From the NCBI RefSeq assembly GCF_029407905.1, contig NC_073625.1, positions 165,932,240-165,996,239 of the forward strand: a DNA stretch of 64,000 bases. The letters run 5' to 3'. Each line of letters starts with the position of its first letter. Position 1 is the first letter of the stretch. The notes below the pieces were generated by a model that was given only the letters and a program-made list of their open reading frames with translations, did no database searches and was not told the DNA's origin. This DNA is from Bubalus kerabau. Taxonomy: Eukaryota; Chordata; Mammalia; Artiodactyla; Bovidae. The position numbers were made by a program, and so were the translations under genes. Of the stretch, positions 11,171 to 22,895 are shown piece after piece.

Positions 11171-13100
11171 AAAGTTTGGAAAGTTAAATAGAAAACTAAA
11201 TCTGAAAGCAAAACATGAAATCAAGTCTGTCATGAAAGTAAATATGAAAACAGGAGAATCTGTGATTAATTTCCAAATGCACAGTATGTATAACTAGTTT
11301 TAAGATTCAGATAAACAACACTGTGATTTGAGTGAGCTGTAAAGAGTCCAAAGAGGGAAGGGATCAAGACAAGAATTAGAATGTTAAAAGCAGATATCTT
11401 GAGTTTTACCCTTAAGGTCATCCATGCCACTGTGTTTAAATGAATTTCCTTTGGCAAGATATCTAAGAAAGATCCTTCAGAGAGAAAGATAGGCATGTCC
11501 TGAACAGGAAAGGGGAAGATAGGCATATAATCAGCTATGATTATAACAAGATTTTGTTCAGATGCTAATATCTATGGGAATATGTTTTTATAGGAATAAG
11601 GTCCCATTTATCATTTTTCCCTAAGTCAGGTAATGAAAATAATAAATTTGGGCTTTAAACAAAATCAGTGAGACTTTTAAGTAGATGGAAGATTAATGGG
11701 GTATTATCAAAATCAAGCGAGGGGGGATTCTGGTCAATGTTACAAAGTATCTCAGTTTATTTTAAAAAACTAATCTCCCTAAGTTCCACTAACCCTTAAG
11801 AACATATGCAACTTTTAGTTCACTTGTATGGCTTTGATGTCTCGTTTTAAACTCTGGTCTTGACTCATAAGACCCTACTGCATAACATGGAAAGAATTGA
11901 CAAAATAACCTTAAAAGCTGCCTTGTTTTCCATAATTAGTTTCTTCTGAAATACTTCCCCCTTTTAAAATACATATCCCTGAGATAGTAATTTCTAAAGA
12001 TTGTGAAATCCCATGGGCAAAACCATAATCTTGCTCACTTTAAGCAATTGATGTATTCCTTAAAAGCCTCTCAAGATTTTTCTTCAAAAAGAAAGAGAAA
12101 AAAATAAATTTAATTTTCTAACACTGGAGTTATCTTCACCTGGCTTTACCAAAGGAAATGCCACCAATATGCTGAAAAATATATTTCCTTTGATTTCTTC
12201 TATTTATGCATGTGACTCTGAGAAATACAGTAGAATTGTAGAATATTAGAATAGAAAGAAATGTCCCTGCTGTTTAATCCAATATACCTCCTTAGCAACA
12301 CCAACGTTGAGATCAAGAGAATCTATCAGTTTGCTAAGGCAGGGACTCAGCTGCACCTAGAAGATGATTAAATCCCAAGAAAAGGATTTTTAGATGACAT
12401 CACGTTCCTTTTCTTGATCATTAAGATGTTGCTTAATTGAAAACATTTCAGAGAAATTTTTTCATGTTCATTTTATTTCAGCCAGTACATAATCCATAAC
12501 TGGTCAGAATTTGGAAGCATCTTGTAGTTTTGTTTTTCGCTTTGGTATCTTCTATAATGTTCACGTGCAAGAAGAATAGTGTTAAAATTTCATCATATAT
12601 GATTTGCAAAAGTCTTGGGCAAAAAATCCTAAAAACTACAATAAAATTCAGGGGATTTCTTAAAAACATGAAATCTAGAAGCCATAACACAAAACAGATA
12701 CATTTTAAATAGTATAAAGATCAAACTCAATAATTAAATGATAAATTTGGAAAATAGACACTATATCAAAGTTAACATTATCAATAGGAGTTATCATATC
12801 TGGTCCAAGCTGAACTAGATATGGGTTTCATTTCTTTCAGACTACCTTTTAGCAAGAAGGGAGCAAGAATCCCCAGGTGGACCAGCCTGTAGTCACTGGC
12901 AGCTTCTTAGTAAGTTTATGTCATGATAACATACAGTAGTTTTCTGAGTGTCATGAAGTGAAAAGCTCTGGAAAGACCTGATCTATAACATATAAAGAAG
13001 TCTTGTGTATCATGAAACAGTTGAATAGCTCAATAGAAAATTGAGTATAAAGACAATTCACAAAATTGCATATCTAAAATACCAATGTAAAAAGACCGGG
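11169..13100. other. Single-copy stretch, no gene seen
   Basis: Nearly 2 kb without a recognisable repeat, exon or RNA gene. Open frames at 11266-11526, 12478-12690 and 12530-12712 are short and show no domain or codon bias. Confidence 0.55.
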
Positions 13101-13104
13101 GATT

Positions 13105-13620
13105 TTTTTGGTAATCATGAAAATGCAAATGGAAGTAAAAGCTTAATGTCTGTTTATACTCATAAAACTGGCAAAAATGAAAAAGAACAGTGAAGTCTAT
13201 TTCAGGTAAGGAGGCAAAGAGAAGAATATTCTCATTGCTGGTGATTAGGTGAAAAATGTCAGCAATTTGGAAAAATGATCTGGCAATATCTCTTAAGCTT
13301 TAAAATACATATAAAATATGTTATACATGTTATATATAATATTATATAATTATATAATATATAATATAATATAATGTTATATATAAAATATGCTATTTTG
13401 AAATAACAATTCCACTCTTGAAAATACAACATAAAATCACCTGCATTGATTTGTACACTCATGCACGCATATACATAATTAAGAATGCTTATTGGACTGT
13501 TACATATTATTTTTCATAGTAAAAATTAGGAACAAATGTAAACAGATAAAAAAAAGTGTTATTAATAAAGAGATTCTTTGTTCAGTGTAAAATTGTTGTA
13601 ATACTTATATATCAAAGAAA
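13105..13620 (+). repeat. Ancient L1M ORF2 3' fragment containing an AT block
   Basis: Landmarks in L1 order: 'catgaaaatgcaaatgg', 'ataaaactggcaaaaatga', 'tggaaaaatgatctggcaat', 'taacaattccactcttgaaa'. An AT-rich (TATAATA)-like expansion at 13318-13395 lies inside it. Confidence 0.7.
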
Positions 13621-13906
13621 ATATTTTAATATTAATTTATTATTTTTTAAGAGATGGAGGTTTTTTTTATTGTTGTGGCAAAGACCTATTTAGAATGAGA
13701 AATGAGGGCTTCTATAAAATTCTAACAATCTACAATAATATTGATTTTTTTGTATCTTACATTACTGATTTTCTTGTATTTATAGAAATAACTTTCAGAT
13801 GTAATATTTGAGTCATAATATTTTTATCTACATAATTATATTTGGAGAGATAGTGTAACTTGCCTTTTCTTTTATCTAAAGAGAACATGTTTTTACCTTT
13901 GTCTAG

Positions 13907-14007
13907 GTTACCTGGTCAAAACTGGTACCATGATGGACTTGTCTGGCAGGAATCGGAGCTCTGAAGGGGACGCAGTTGCTGTGGAAGTTGCCAGTCAGGA
14001 CAGAGAG
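13907..14007 (+). CDS. Candidate first coding exon (unidentified), 26 codons
   Basis: Seen: a pyrimidine-rich tract ending in AG (13887-13906), a 23-base leader, two adjacent ATG codons (13930 and 13933, the second in a strong start context with A at -3 and G at +4), 26 codons without a stop, and a GAG|GTAGGG donor-like junction at 14007/14008 in phase 0. The peptide begins MMDLSGRNRSSEG and is Ser/Arg/Glu/Val rich. The segment is GC-richer than its AT-rich surroundings and keeps CpGs. I do not recognise the protein, and no partner exon is evident in the window. It could be an alternative 5' exon of a gene extending rightwards, or a chance frame. Treat as a hypothesis. Confidence 0.3.
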
Positions 14008-15000
14008 GTAGGGGAGAAACTTCTGAGGTTTTTCCTTTCCTTTCTCCTTCCAACCTCCTTTATAGTCTTTAATATGCTAACCCCAGCCAGAAGCGCAGTA
14101 GTCATTCTTCCTGCAGGATAAGCTGACTGGGGTAAAGCAAAGCAATGGCTCTGAAAACAAATTGGCCTAGTGTCCTTCCCTTTGGATCAGATGATAAGTT
14201 TGACAGTTTTATTCATTTTTCTTTCATTATCTCAAGGTTTTTTTCAGATGATCTCCTTTAATAGCTTTGTTATTTTTATTAGAGTCTTATTTCTTTCCAA
14301 TATTTTGGGAAAATTTTTTTAAACAGTTCCAAAAGAAATCTTAACCTCATGTAAAGTTTCACTAATTTTATTACTCACCATCATTTCTTATACCACTTCT
14401 TTGCCATTCTCAAGCACGTTTATTACAGTTTTTATCTTTTGTATTTTCTCACAAATGTTCCCTCAGGTAGGTGGCACATTCTTAATATATTACTCTTTTC
14501 TTTCTTAGAATTTTGTTTTTTACATAAGGAAGATAATTCCAATGAGAAATAGACTCTTTTCTTTTAAGGGCTACTTTTTCTGCTTGGATGTGTGAAGACT
14601 TTATTTTCAAATCTGGTAATAAAAACAAACAAACAAAATGAAAGCTTTAGCCCATCACTTGAAAAAGTTTCTCCATCTGAGGCTTCAATTCTGTCTCTTT
14701 AGGGATTTTTTTTTTTCCTTCTTTGATTATTGCTTCTCCTCGATCTTGATTCCTTTTATACCTGTATTAAATAACTTGTTCACTGGCATGTTCTTAACCA
14801 TGGATGAATTAACAATGACCTTAATCTGGACTTGTGTGAAGTATTTTTAACTGAAAGTCCCTGAAATTTCTGTCATGTGTGTGACTCCATTTATATAGAC
14901 TTTTTATAGATATTTTTGTGGTTGTCATTTCAGTGGAAAGTTGGAAGGGAAAGGAGTTAAATATCTGCATGCAAATCACCATTGCAAACAACAAGTGTGT
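14008..15000. other. T-rich single-copy stretch, no gene seen
   Basis: No repeat or exon recognised. Open frame 14638-14850 is driven by T-rich composition. Confidence 0.5.
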
Positions 15001-15001
15001 C

Positions 15002-15234
15002 TTTTTTTTTTTATTTAGAGAATACTTTATTAGTTTCTGTAATCAAACCCATGTAGATAAGACCTTACATATTTAATACAGTGTGTTACCCCTGTACAAA
15101 TGGAAAAAATTATGTTTAACGTTTCTAGACCAATACGGCTGTTAATTTCTGTACAATGCCAACCCAACACGGTACAACTGGGATACTTTTTCCAAAGTTG
15201 ACAGCACAGCTAAAGTTTCCAAAAATTCAAATTT

Positions 15235-15266
<32 letters not shown>

Positions 15267-16250
15267 GATTTATTTATTTATATAAAAAGACCAATAGCAG
15301 TATGTTATGCATCAATAGCAGCAACAGCTTTTCCAAGTTCTGCAGTCATCTGAACAAAATTATAGAGACATCCAGCGCACTCCATTAAAAAAAAAAAAAA
15401 GTAAAAAAAACAAAACCTCAGAAAACAGCAAAGTTCTGTTACTGTTATGGTACCTGACACCATTTTTTTTTTTTAATTACGTTTCTCAATCATCATCTGG
15501 AAAGAAAACATTCTAGAATAACGTCATTAAAAACAGATTTGATAAAGCATGGTCACTACTACATATCATAAAGCAGGTACAAGATATTTTACATTCACAG
15601 AGATATGATACAGTACTGTCCTACATCTATAATACTAGAGGATATAATTAAAAAGGCATTATTTGAGACTTGATTCTACTTTTCAGCAGAGAGCCCAAAG
15701 AATGGTTATGACACAGCTCTGGTACAGAAATGCACCTTCTTAGATAGGATTTCCTTTCTTTATTGGCATAGTTCTAGGTACTCACTGCTCTTCATGAACA
15801 TCAGCTAAAAACCGTTTAAAAAAATAAACAAAAACCAACCATTGGATTCATACAAAGATGACTGAGGAGAGGCAAGCAGGACTCAACCTAAGTAGTATTT
15901 GACCAACTCCGTCATGTCTGAATGGTTAAGAGCTTCATAGAAGAAAGGAGATGCCAAGTAGCACTTCAAAGCTTTGGGCCATAACCAAAACACAGCATCA
16001 TTTCAAACAGAAGCAGCAGCCAAACACTGCCGCCCACTTGGATATGTTCAAGGATGTTGACGTCAGTATTTCATCATCTGTCTTAATAAAACGTAAGCGT
16101 TGTTAATCATACCATTCTTTCCAAATACTGTAAGTGGATATGGCTATTTGAGCAAATGCCAAACTCATCTCCTCTTAAGGGGGTTCCAAGTGCTAGAAGA
16201 TGGGGAAAAGACCTTCCTTCAGAAATTCAAAGAACTGGGGAATCGAATTA
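15002..16250 (-). pseudogene. Processed retrocopy, mostly 3' UTR of an unidentified mRNA
   Basis: On the minus strand the segment ends in a genomic poly(A) (T run at 15002-15012) preceded 13 bases upstream by AATAAA (15026-15031), the layout of a reverse-transcribed mRNA. The preceding 1.2 kb resembles a typical AT-rich vertebrate 3' UTR and matches no repeat I know. Near its 5' end a minus-strand frame of about 30 codons closes with TAG at 16193-16195 and reads PQFFEFLKEGLFPIF before the stop, so it may contain the C-terminus of the parent protein. The 5' end and TSD are not resolved. (TA)n (15234-15267) and A-runs lie inside. I could not name the parent gene. Confidence 0.6.
15234..15267. 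repeat. (TA)n microsatellite
   Basis: Interrupted TA repeat inside the retrocopy, with a single TG step. Confidence 0.9.
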
Positions 16251-16364
16251 ATCTCCAGGGCTCTTTGGTGTGACTGGTGTTGTAGTCTGTATTATTGGTG
16301 TGAACTAATCCATTTATTCATTTAGAGTATAGTGTCTCACTGGTGTGTTGTGATGTTGAGTTGA

Positions 16365-16465
16365 GAAAGAGCGAGACACAGTGGAATAACTTGGGAAATG
16401 GGCAGATTCTTGGCTTTTTAAGCAAGAACTCTGTTTCTCAGTTTCCTTCTCTGTAAAATTCTACT
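16365..16465 (+). repeat. MIR fragment
   Basis: The core 'tctgtttctcagtttccttc' with 'tctgtaaaattct' matches the MIR 3' half; the upstream part is strongly decayed. Confidence 0.55.
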
Positions 16466-16621
16466 TATGTACATTATTAGTTTATTTGATACACTTTTAT
16501 CTTGTGGCTACAGTGTACTATAGGTCATATATTAAGATTCTGAGGGTATAAATGTGCATAATATCCAGTCTCTGCCCTCAAGGATTATATAGCTAAATGT
16601 ACTGTGAAGATTATGTGAGAG

Positions 16622-17290
16622 GAATGTATTCATTTATTTAACAAATACTTGAGAGCATAATTGTTATTAGGAGCTCTTCTAGGCATTGGGCTATTGAGAT
16701 GAACAAGACAATCCTATTACCCTATGGCTAATACATTTTAGTAGGGGACAAAGATAGATGATTAAGAATTACAATGTCAAAAATAATGTCAAGTTTTGAT
16801 GAATTCTCTGAAGACAAAGCAGAATTGAGGATAGAAAATGCATGAGTTTGAAGAAGAGGCAAGGGATCTACTTTAGATAGGATAGTTTGGGTGGCCTTTT
16901 GGAGAAATGTCTGGGAAAAGCGCATTGTTGAAAGAGGACATTTTTTTATAGAGTGTTTGAGAAATAGCAACAATGCAAGAGTTGCCACACTTTGATGACT
17001 TAACTGGAGAGTGGCAAAGCTGAGAATGGAAGAGGATCCTTTAGGTCTGTTGCCATGGTAACTAGTTTAGATTTTATTCTAAGTGCAATAAAGGGAAAAC
17101 TTCAGAGAAATTTACACAGGGGAGGAGATAAAGTGATTTGTGCTTTGCAAAGTTTAGTCTGGCTGTTGAATGGGGAGGCAGATGTGTAAGCGGTGGTGGG
17201 GGGGAAGTGGACCGGGAATGAGGGAGAAGCTAACATAGGGATGTGAGTCAGAGCTGCAGCTTTGCCTTTAGAGTAGCCATAGAGTGAATG
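16622..17290 (-). repeat. L2 LINE 3' portion
   Basis: Begins 'attcatttatttaacaaata' and continues through 'tcttctaggcattgggctat' and 'agatgaacaagacaatccta', the antisense 3' end of L2. Further right, blocks such as 'aagtttagtctggctgttga' fit the same element. Ancient and frame-broken. Confidence 0.65.
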
Positions 17291-17534
17291 AGCCATCATT
17301 AGATAACAGAATACTTGGTAGGGACAAGGTTTTAATAAATAATTATATTATTATCATTAAGTCTGTACTAAGCAACCATATATTCAGTCATTAGACAAAC
17401 AGAATAAAGTAGAAATAATTTTTTCTGGAACTTTATAAGAGAAAATTGGAAGGTATCAAAATAGCTGTGTAAGAGTCTTCATAAAGAGACCATAGAAATT
17501 CTATAAACTGGCAAGAAAAAGGAAAAAGAAAAAA

Positions 17535-17867
17535 TAAAAAACACTGGAGAAATGGAGAAAAAGAACTAAGAGTAAGAATGTATGGCTAATAAGCATATGA
17601 AAATATAATCTAACTTGTTTAATCAGGGAAATTAAAGTTAAGACAGTCTTAAGAGATAATATCATACCCACCTGTTTAGTAAAAATTAAAAACTTAACAA
17701 CTAACAGGTATTGGTAAAGACATAGGGAATTCAAAGCATTTATACACACTGCAAATGGAAGTCTATATTGGTAGAAACATGCTGTAATACAATATGGCAT
17801 TATATAATATATTTGAAATTGCTGTTTCCCCATGACCCAGCAATTCTGTTCCTACCTATTATATTCT
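17535..17867 (+). repeat. L1M ORF2 3' portion, left half of a split copy
   Basis: Old L1 reading 'gctaataagcatatgaaaat' to 'catgacccagcaattctgtt'. It stops in mid-L1 at about 17867, and the missing continuation resumes at about 18590, on the far side of a MER5A-based insertion. Confidence 0.75.
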
Positions 17868-17951
17868 ACAGCAGTTGTTCTTAAAGTTGGTACCTGAAAC
17901 TGCAGCATCTGCATCACCTGGGAACTTGTCATAAATGCAAAATCTTAGGCT

Positions 17952-18289
17952 CTGTGATGATTAATTTTACGTTTCAACTAGGTTAATTGATGCCCAGATA
18001 GTTGATAAAATGTTATTTCTGAGGATGTGGTGGAAAAGATGAACATTTGAAGCAGTATAAAAAGTATCCACTGAAGCCCTAAATAGCACAAAAAGGCAGA
18101 GGAAGGGCAAGTTCTCTTACAGTCGTATTGAACTGGGATATTCATCTTCTATTCTTAGACATGGCGGCTTCTGGTTCTTGGGTCTTCCAACTTCAGGACT
18201 TCCCTAGAATTCTTCACCCCTTCTTCCACTTCTCAGGCCTTCTGCCTTGAAGTTAATTATATACCAGCTTTCCTGATTCTCTCTCTCTG

Positions 18290-18343
<54 letters not shown>

Positions 18344-18404
18344 CATTTATCCATGTTTGTAAATTGTTGGTTCTTTTTCACTGGAAAGCCATAATACACA
18401 TCCC
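17952..18404 (+). repeat. Old interspersed repeat inserted in MER5A (family not named)
   Basis: Starts 'tgtgatgattaattttacgt' and ends near 'ggaaagccataatacaca', the two ends of a mammalian repeat I recognise by sight but cannot name with certainty. It contains a compound microsatellite near its 3' end. Confidence 0.5.
18278..18343. repeat. Compound (TC)n(TA)n microsatellite
   Basis: About 34 bases of TC repeat with one GT interruption, then about 34 bases of TA repeat with one TG interruption. Confidence 0.95.
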
Positions 18405-18477
18405 ATTCCAGACCTACTGAGTGAAAAACACAGAGACTGAAGTGTGGCAATCATATTTTAACAAGCCCTGTTGGTGT

Positions 18478-18556
18478 TGGACAGGGAGGCCTGGCGTGCT
18501 GTGATTCATGGGGTCGCAAAGGGTCAGACATGACTGAGCGACTGATCTGATCTGTA
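18478..18556 (+). mobile_element. BovB 3' stub (about 79 bp), young
   Basis: Only the last bases of BovB: 'gacagggaggcctggcgtgc' to 'gactgagcgactgatctgat'. Near-consensus, so a recent and severely 5'-truncated insertion, placed within the MER5A. Confidence 0.88.
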
Positions 18557-18589
18557 GGTGACTGATAAAAGCTAAAATATGAGAACCAC

Positions 18590-19060
18590 TACATTAGAGA
18601 AAGACTTGCACATATGTACCAGGAGACATGTACAAATGCATGGTTTATGGCATCTCTATGTATAGTAGCAAAATATAAAAAGTAATCTATGTTTCTATTA
18701 GTAATAGAAGCTATAAATGAATACTGTATAACAGTGAAATGAATGAATTATAGCTGAATGCAACATGCATTAATCTCAGAAATACAATAATCAGTCAAAA
18801 TAAGGCAGAAAATAAAAAGTGAAAACATAATTTTATGTATTACTAAAAATTAAAGAGTATCCCATTGAAGGGAATAAATATATGTGGCAAAAGTGGTAAA
18901 ATGCTCTGGAAGAAATAAGGGAGTAATAAAATGAAAATTCAGGAAAATGGTTATTTATTAAGGAAGTGAAAAATGGGCTGGAGCAGAAATTTTCATTTCC
19001 TAAACTGGTGAAATGTGCGTATTCATTGTGTACGATGCTTTAGTATTTGTTTTTATTGCT
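18590..19060 (+). repeat. L1M ORF2 end and 3' UTR, right half of the split copy
   Basis: Continues the L1 from 17867: 'acttgcacatatgtaccagg', 'gacatgtacaaatgcatgg', then 'gaatgaattatagctgaatg'. The join across the insertion is in register with L1 order. Confidence 0.68.
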
Positions 19061-20760
19061 CAAAATTGGTAACAATAATAAAAAGTAAAATACTGGTAAC
19101 AGAAATAAAGCAAATGACCAAAGAGAAAACATGGAGAAAAAACAGTGGACCACTTTCAATGAGGTAGTCACACACTTAGAAAGCATTCAAAGAAAGTTTA
19201 GGAATGAAGCAATATTTGTATTCACAGTTCTTTTCTCCGCATCTTTGTTTCTCCTCCATGCCTTAAGTTCAGTCGTTGAAACTGATACTTATTTTAATGC
19301 AAAACCAAACTGGCTCTTAAAATATGGAGCAGATAGAAAAATGCACAAATAACGATGACAAATAAGCCCAGAAAAGCAGAAGTTATTAATAAATCTTAAA
19401 AATGTTAAGTCCAAGTACTCTGATGCAATTAAAAATGGTAAACTCCAGCCAGTGGACTGAAAATTATATCAGCATATTCCCTAAGCTTTCATGAAGCCAG
19501 GATGAGCTGCGATCCCTGCAAGAAGGGCAAGTGACAGAGGGTATTTTGTGAACAAGCTGTTGTACTTGGGTAACGCTCTAGAAACTTTGCCTGCTTGTCA
19601 TAGACTCTGAATCACTGTTTATACAGGAAATAGGATTAAAATGCATGCTGGTCATCCACACTGCACACGTTAATGCACTTCAATTCAAAATGACTAATTA
19701 CTGCAGTAAAATATTCTTCTGTATATAAGCAGAGGAAATTTCTTTTCTTCTATAATTCCATTTAGGCACTTAAGGATGTCAAGTTTCAATTATAAAAGGA
19801 AGAGTTAACCCATTTCTACCTCATTTGGAAGTATGCTATCATTTGAGTAGGATTTTATTTTGTCAGCTAAGCAAATGAAGACAGGTGTGTGTGCGCACTA
19901 CATGGGGACAAACAGATTATGTGAAATATTTCAAAGATGACTTTTGAGACATGAGTTATTGTACCAACTGCTTAAGGTACTGTTTTGCCACGGAATAAGA
20001 TAGTTATCTTCTCTACAGGATGCCAGTTAGGGACAATAGAAACTTTCCATGGCTTTGAATTGTGTGTTGAGAATGTTTTTTTTTTTTTTTTTTTTTGATA
20101 ATGGTTGGGTATAACTCAAATGAATAAAAAATTGTTATAAATAAGCATATAAATAATGGTGTTTCAATTTCAACATTGCTAGAATAGAATACCTGGAGTT
20201 CCTGATATAATTTCTGTTGGCTTTTGCAGTTGGAAACCTAGACCAGGAGTATTTTCCTTTAAACTGTATACATTTTTTACTGAGTTTTTTGAAGAGCTGA
20301 AAAGCAAAAGGAGTTTAAGGATCTGAATTCTTTGTTATGTCTAACTGAGGGCAGTCAGTGAACTTTGGGTAAATTCTAGAAAGGGCATTGAACCTGTATC
20401 TTGTGGAAGAAGTTTGTTAAATGATTAGGCTTTTTATCAATGCTTTACCTTCATATGAGGTAGTTTCTCAAGCCATGTGACGAATAACACTGATATTTAA
20501 CTGCATTTCATTACCAAATTAGAAAATAGTAAATATAAACTTTAAAACATTTAAAAGGAATTTTCTAATGAAGTTATCACCTGTTAGTGAAATGCAAAAA
20601 CAAAACATTGATGCCTAACTATATTTCAATACCAAATTAGCAATGATTAAAATTTTGGGAGCAGAGTGGATAATCAAAAGGAAAAAACTAGAAATATAAG
20701 AAAAGCTTTAAATCATAAAGAGGGCAGTAGAAACAAATTCAGAATTTAAACATAGAGAAA
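19061..20760. other. Repeat-poor stretch, no gene seen
   Basis: About 1.7 kb without recognised repeats apart from a T21 run at 20076-20096. 19600-19900 has balanced composition and TAATTA-type motifs, as in conserved non-coding DNA, but conservation cannot be judged here. Confidence 0.45.
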
Positions 20761-20762
20761 TG

Positions 20763-20968
20763 CTTAAGTGGTAAAGAATCTGCACAATGTTAAAGAATCT
20801 GCCTGCTAAAGCAGGAGACTCTGGAGACACGAGTTCAATCCCTGGGTCAGCAAGGTCCTCTGGAGAAGGGAATGGCTACCCATTTCAGTATTCTTGCCTG
20901 GAAAATACCATGGCCAGAGGAGCCTGGTGGGCTACAGTCCAGGGGGTTGCAAAGAGTTGGACTTAATG
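20763..20968 (+). repeat. Bov-tA SINE with partial duplication in its head
   Basis: The head contains 'gtaaagaatctgcacaatg' and then 'ttaaagaatctgcctgct', a roughly 20-base repetition of the A-box-side segment. Body and tail are otherwise ordinary. Confidence 0.85.
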
Positions 20969-22350
20969 CTTGCATAGCTAATAGTGATGAAATATAAAGC
21001 CATATAAATGAAGTTTATGAAATATTGTATACTAACATGAAAAATCTAAGTGATAAAGATGGTATAAACAATGCAATCATAACCATTGCAGTAAGAACCT
21101 CATGTCCCACACCATATTATAATGAATAGGAAGGAATAGCATTTAAAATTAACATAATAGCAGCTGTTTCTAGATGATGGAAGTATGTATGGTTGGTTTG
21201 TCAGCTTTTCTGTATTATCTAGGTTGCTTATAATGGGAATTTATTTCTTTTATAATAGAACAACTGATTAAACTTTTTAGAAAGAAAAAAAATCCAAATC
21301 AATAATGTCTTACAACAACATAGAAAATTTCTAATTTTTTTTTTTGGATGTTGTATTGTGTATAATGTGAGTATATTCAAGAGATAATGTTTATTTTTTA
21401 TATTTAGCTGATGCCTTTTTCTCCACTGGCTGGGGAACTGTTTTTTCTCTGACACTGGTTATTATGCATTTGCCGGAAATGCAGAAGTGGGTTAATGGTG
21501 GTCTGTGTATAAACCATTCAGGTGATTCAGAGTACACTGAATAGAAACTCAAGAGCCCCATGATGGGAGAACTTTTCAATTTACAAATGACTAGTATTTT
21601 AAGCTGTGGTTATGTTTTACAAAATGGACTTTTGCTTTCATTTTTACAAAATGTTCTACAATATATTTCTGATATTAGATTTCCCTCACAACTATGAATG
21701 GCAACTCAAGTTTGAAGTTAAGAAATTGTTCTCTTTTGTGTTCCAGATGGTGCTAAACATGAGTGAACATGGTGATCTACTTATCTAATTTGTTCTTGAA
21801 AGTTATATTTCTTTGTTCATGTTCTGATATTCCTGTGTACGCAGGCAAGTGCCACTAGACAAATTCTCTTTACACTTTTTGATGGAAAAACAGGAAGAAC
21901 AAGAAATACATGTTAATGGATGAAGGAGGAAGAAGAAAGTATCTTGGTTTGTACATTGCAGTAAAAGATAAAATCAAAGGATCACATTCAAATTATATCT
22001 AATTTGGAAATATTTATTCTTACTTAGGGGAAGAAAGGGCAAATAAATTAAATTTTAGGTTAAGCAACAGCTGAAATGTCAAGCATTTAAGAAGGACCAA
22101 CAAGAAGCATTTGAACCAAATTAGATTTGACTCTGGAATGGACTAAGAAGTATAGATTGTTTTCGATAAACAAATAATTTTCTGAGTTAACTATGTGTGT
22201 GTTGCATTATTATATTTGTCATTGTGATGCCATATACACAGTATTAAGGTAAACTTCAAAATCTTGAGAATCTATCAAATAACCAGTGATGGAAGGAGGC
22301 AGGGTAAGACAGATACTCTTTGTAGAATTATGGGGAAATAAAATTGTGGC
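20969..22350. other. Single-copy stretch, no gene seen
   Basis: No repeat family or coding signature recognised; short open frames at 21228-21455, 21391-21579 and 21606-21788 have no domain. Confidence 0.5.
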
Positions 22351-22365
22351 TTTCCCAATAGCTCA

Positions 22366-22680
22366 GTGCAGCTTCCTGCATAGCTCAGTTGGTAAAGAAT
22401 CTGCCTGCAATGCAGGAAATCCCAGTTTGATTCCTGGGTTGGGGGGATTCGCTGGAGAAGGGGTAGGCTACACACTCCAGTATTCTTGGGCTTCACTGTG
22501 GCTCAGCTTGTAAAGAATCTGCCTGCAATGAGGGAGGCCTGGGTTTGATCCCTGGGTTGGGAAGATCTCCTGGAGAAGGGAAAGGCTACCCACTCCAGTA
22601 TTCTGGCCTGGAGAATTCCATGGACTGTATTAGTCCATGGGGTCACAAAGAGTCCGGCATGACTGAGCAACTTTCACTTT
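22366..22680 (+). repeat. Dimeric-head tRNA SINE (ART2A-like)
   Basis: Two tRNA-like heads in tandem (22372-22486 and 22487-22590), followed by a Bov-A body ending in a (CTTTCA)n tail at 22668-22690. The same architecture recurs at 61.5 kb. Confidence 0.85.
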
Positions 22681-22895
22681 CACTTTCTTTCTTTCAAATT
22701 TGGGATTATAAATTGGAGGGCAACTAAGAGTTGAAGGGGATCTTTTTCCACAGTTGTCCTAGAAATAGTGCATTTGACATGAGTAAAGCACTCCATTGAC
22801 TACCTGAAACTTTTCAGTTTATAATGGCAACTTTTGCTTGAAAGTGTAATAGAAATTATTTTAGTTGAATACATCTTTATCAAAAATTAGATATA

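Larger units (their letters stand above)
17868..18589. mobile_element. MER5A-type hAT MITE, split into three pieces
   Basis: Three collinear MER5A-like pieces: 17868-17951 (TIR-like start 'cagttgttcttaaa', then 'catcacctgggaacttgtca'), 18405-18477 ('ccagacctactgagtgaa' to 'ttttaacaagccct') and 18557-18589 ending 'tatgagaaccacta'. The gaps are filled by another old repeat and by a BovB stub. The whole sits inside an L1M. Confidence 0.72.

Noticed and set aside
22372..22590. tRNA-like cores of Bov-tA and dimeric SINEs as tRNA genes
   Set aside because: They lack the complete cloverleaf and continue into SINE bodies; the heads are tRNA-derived, not functional tRNA genes.
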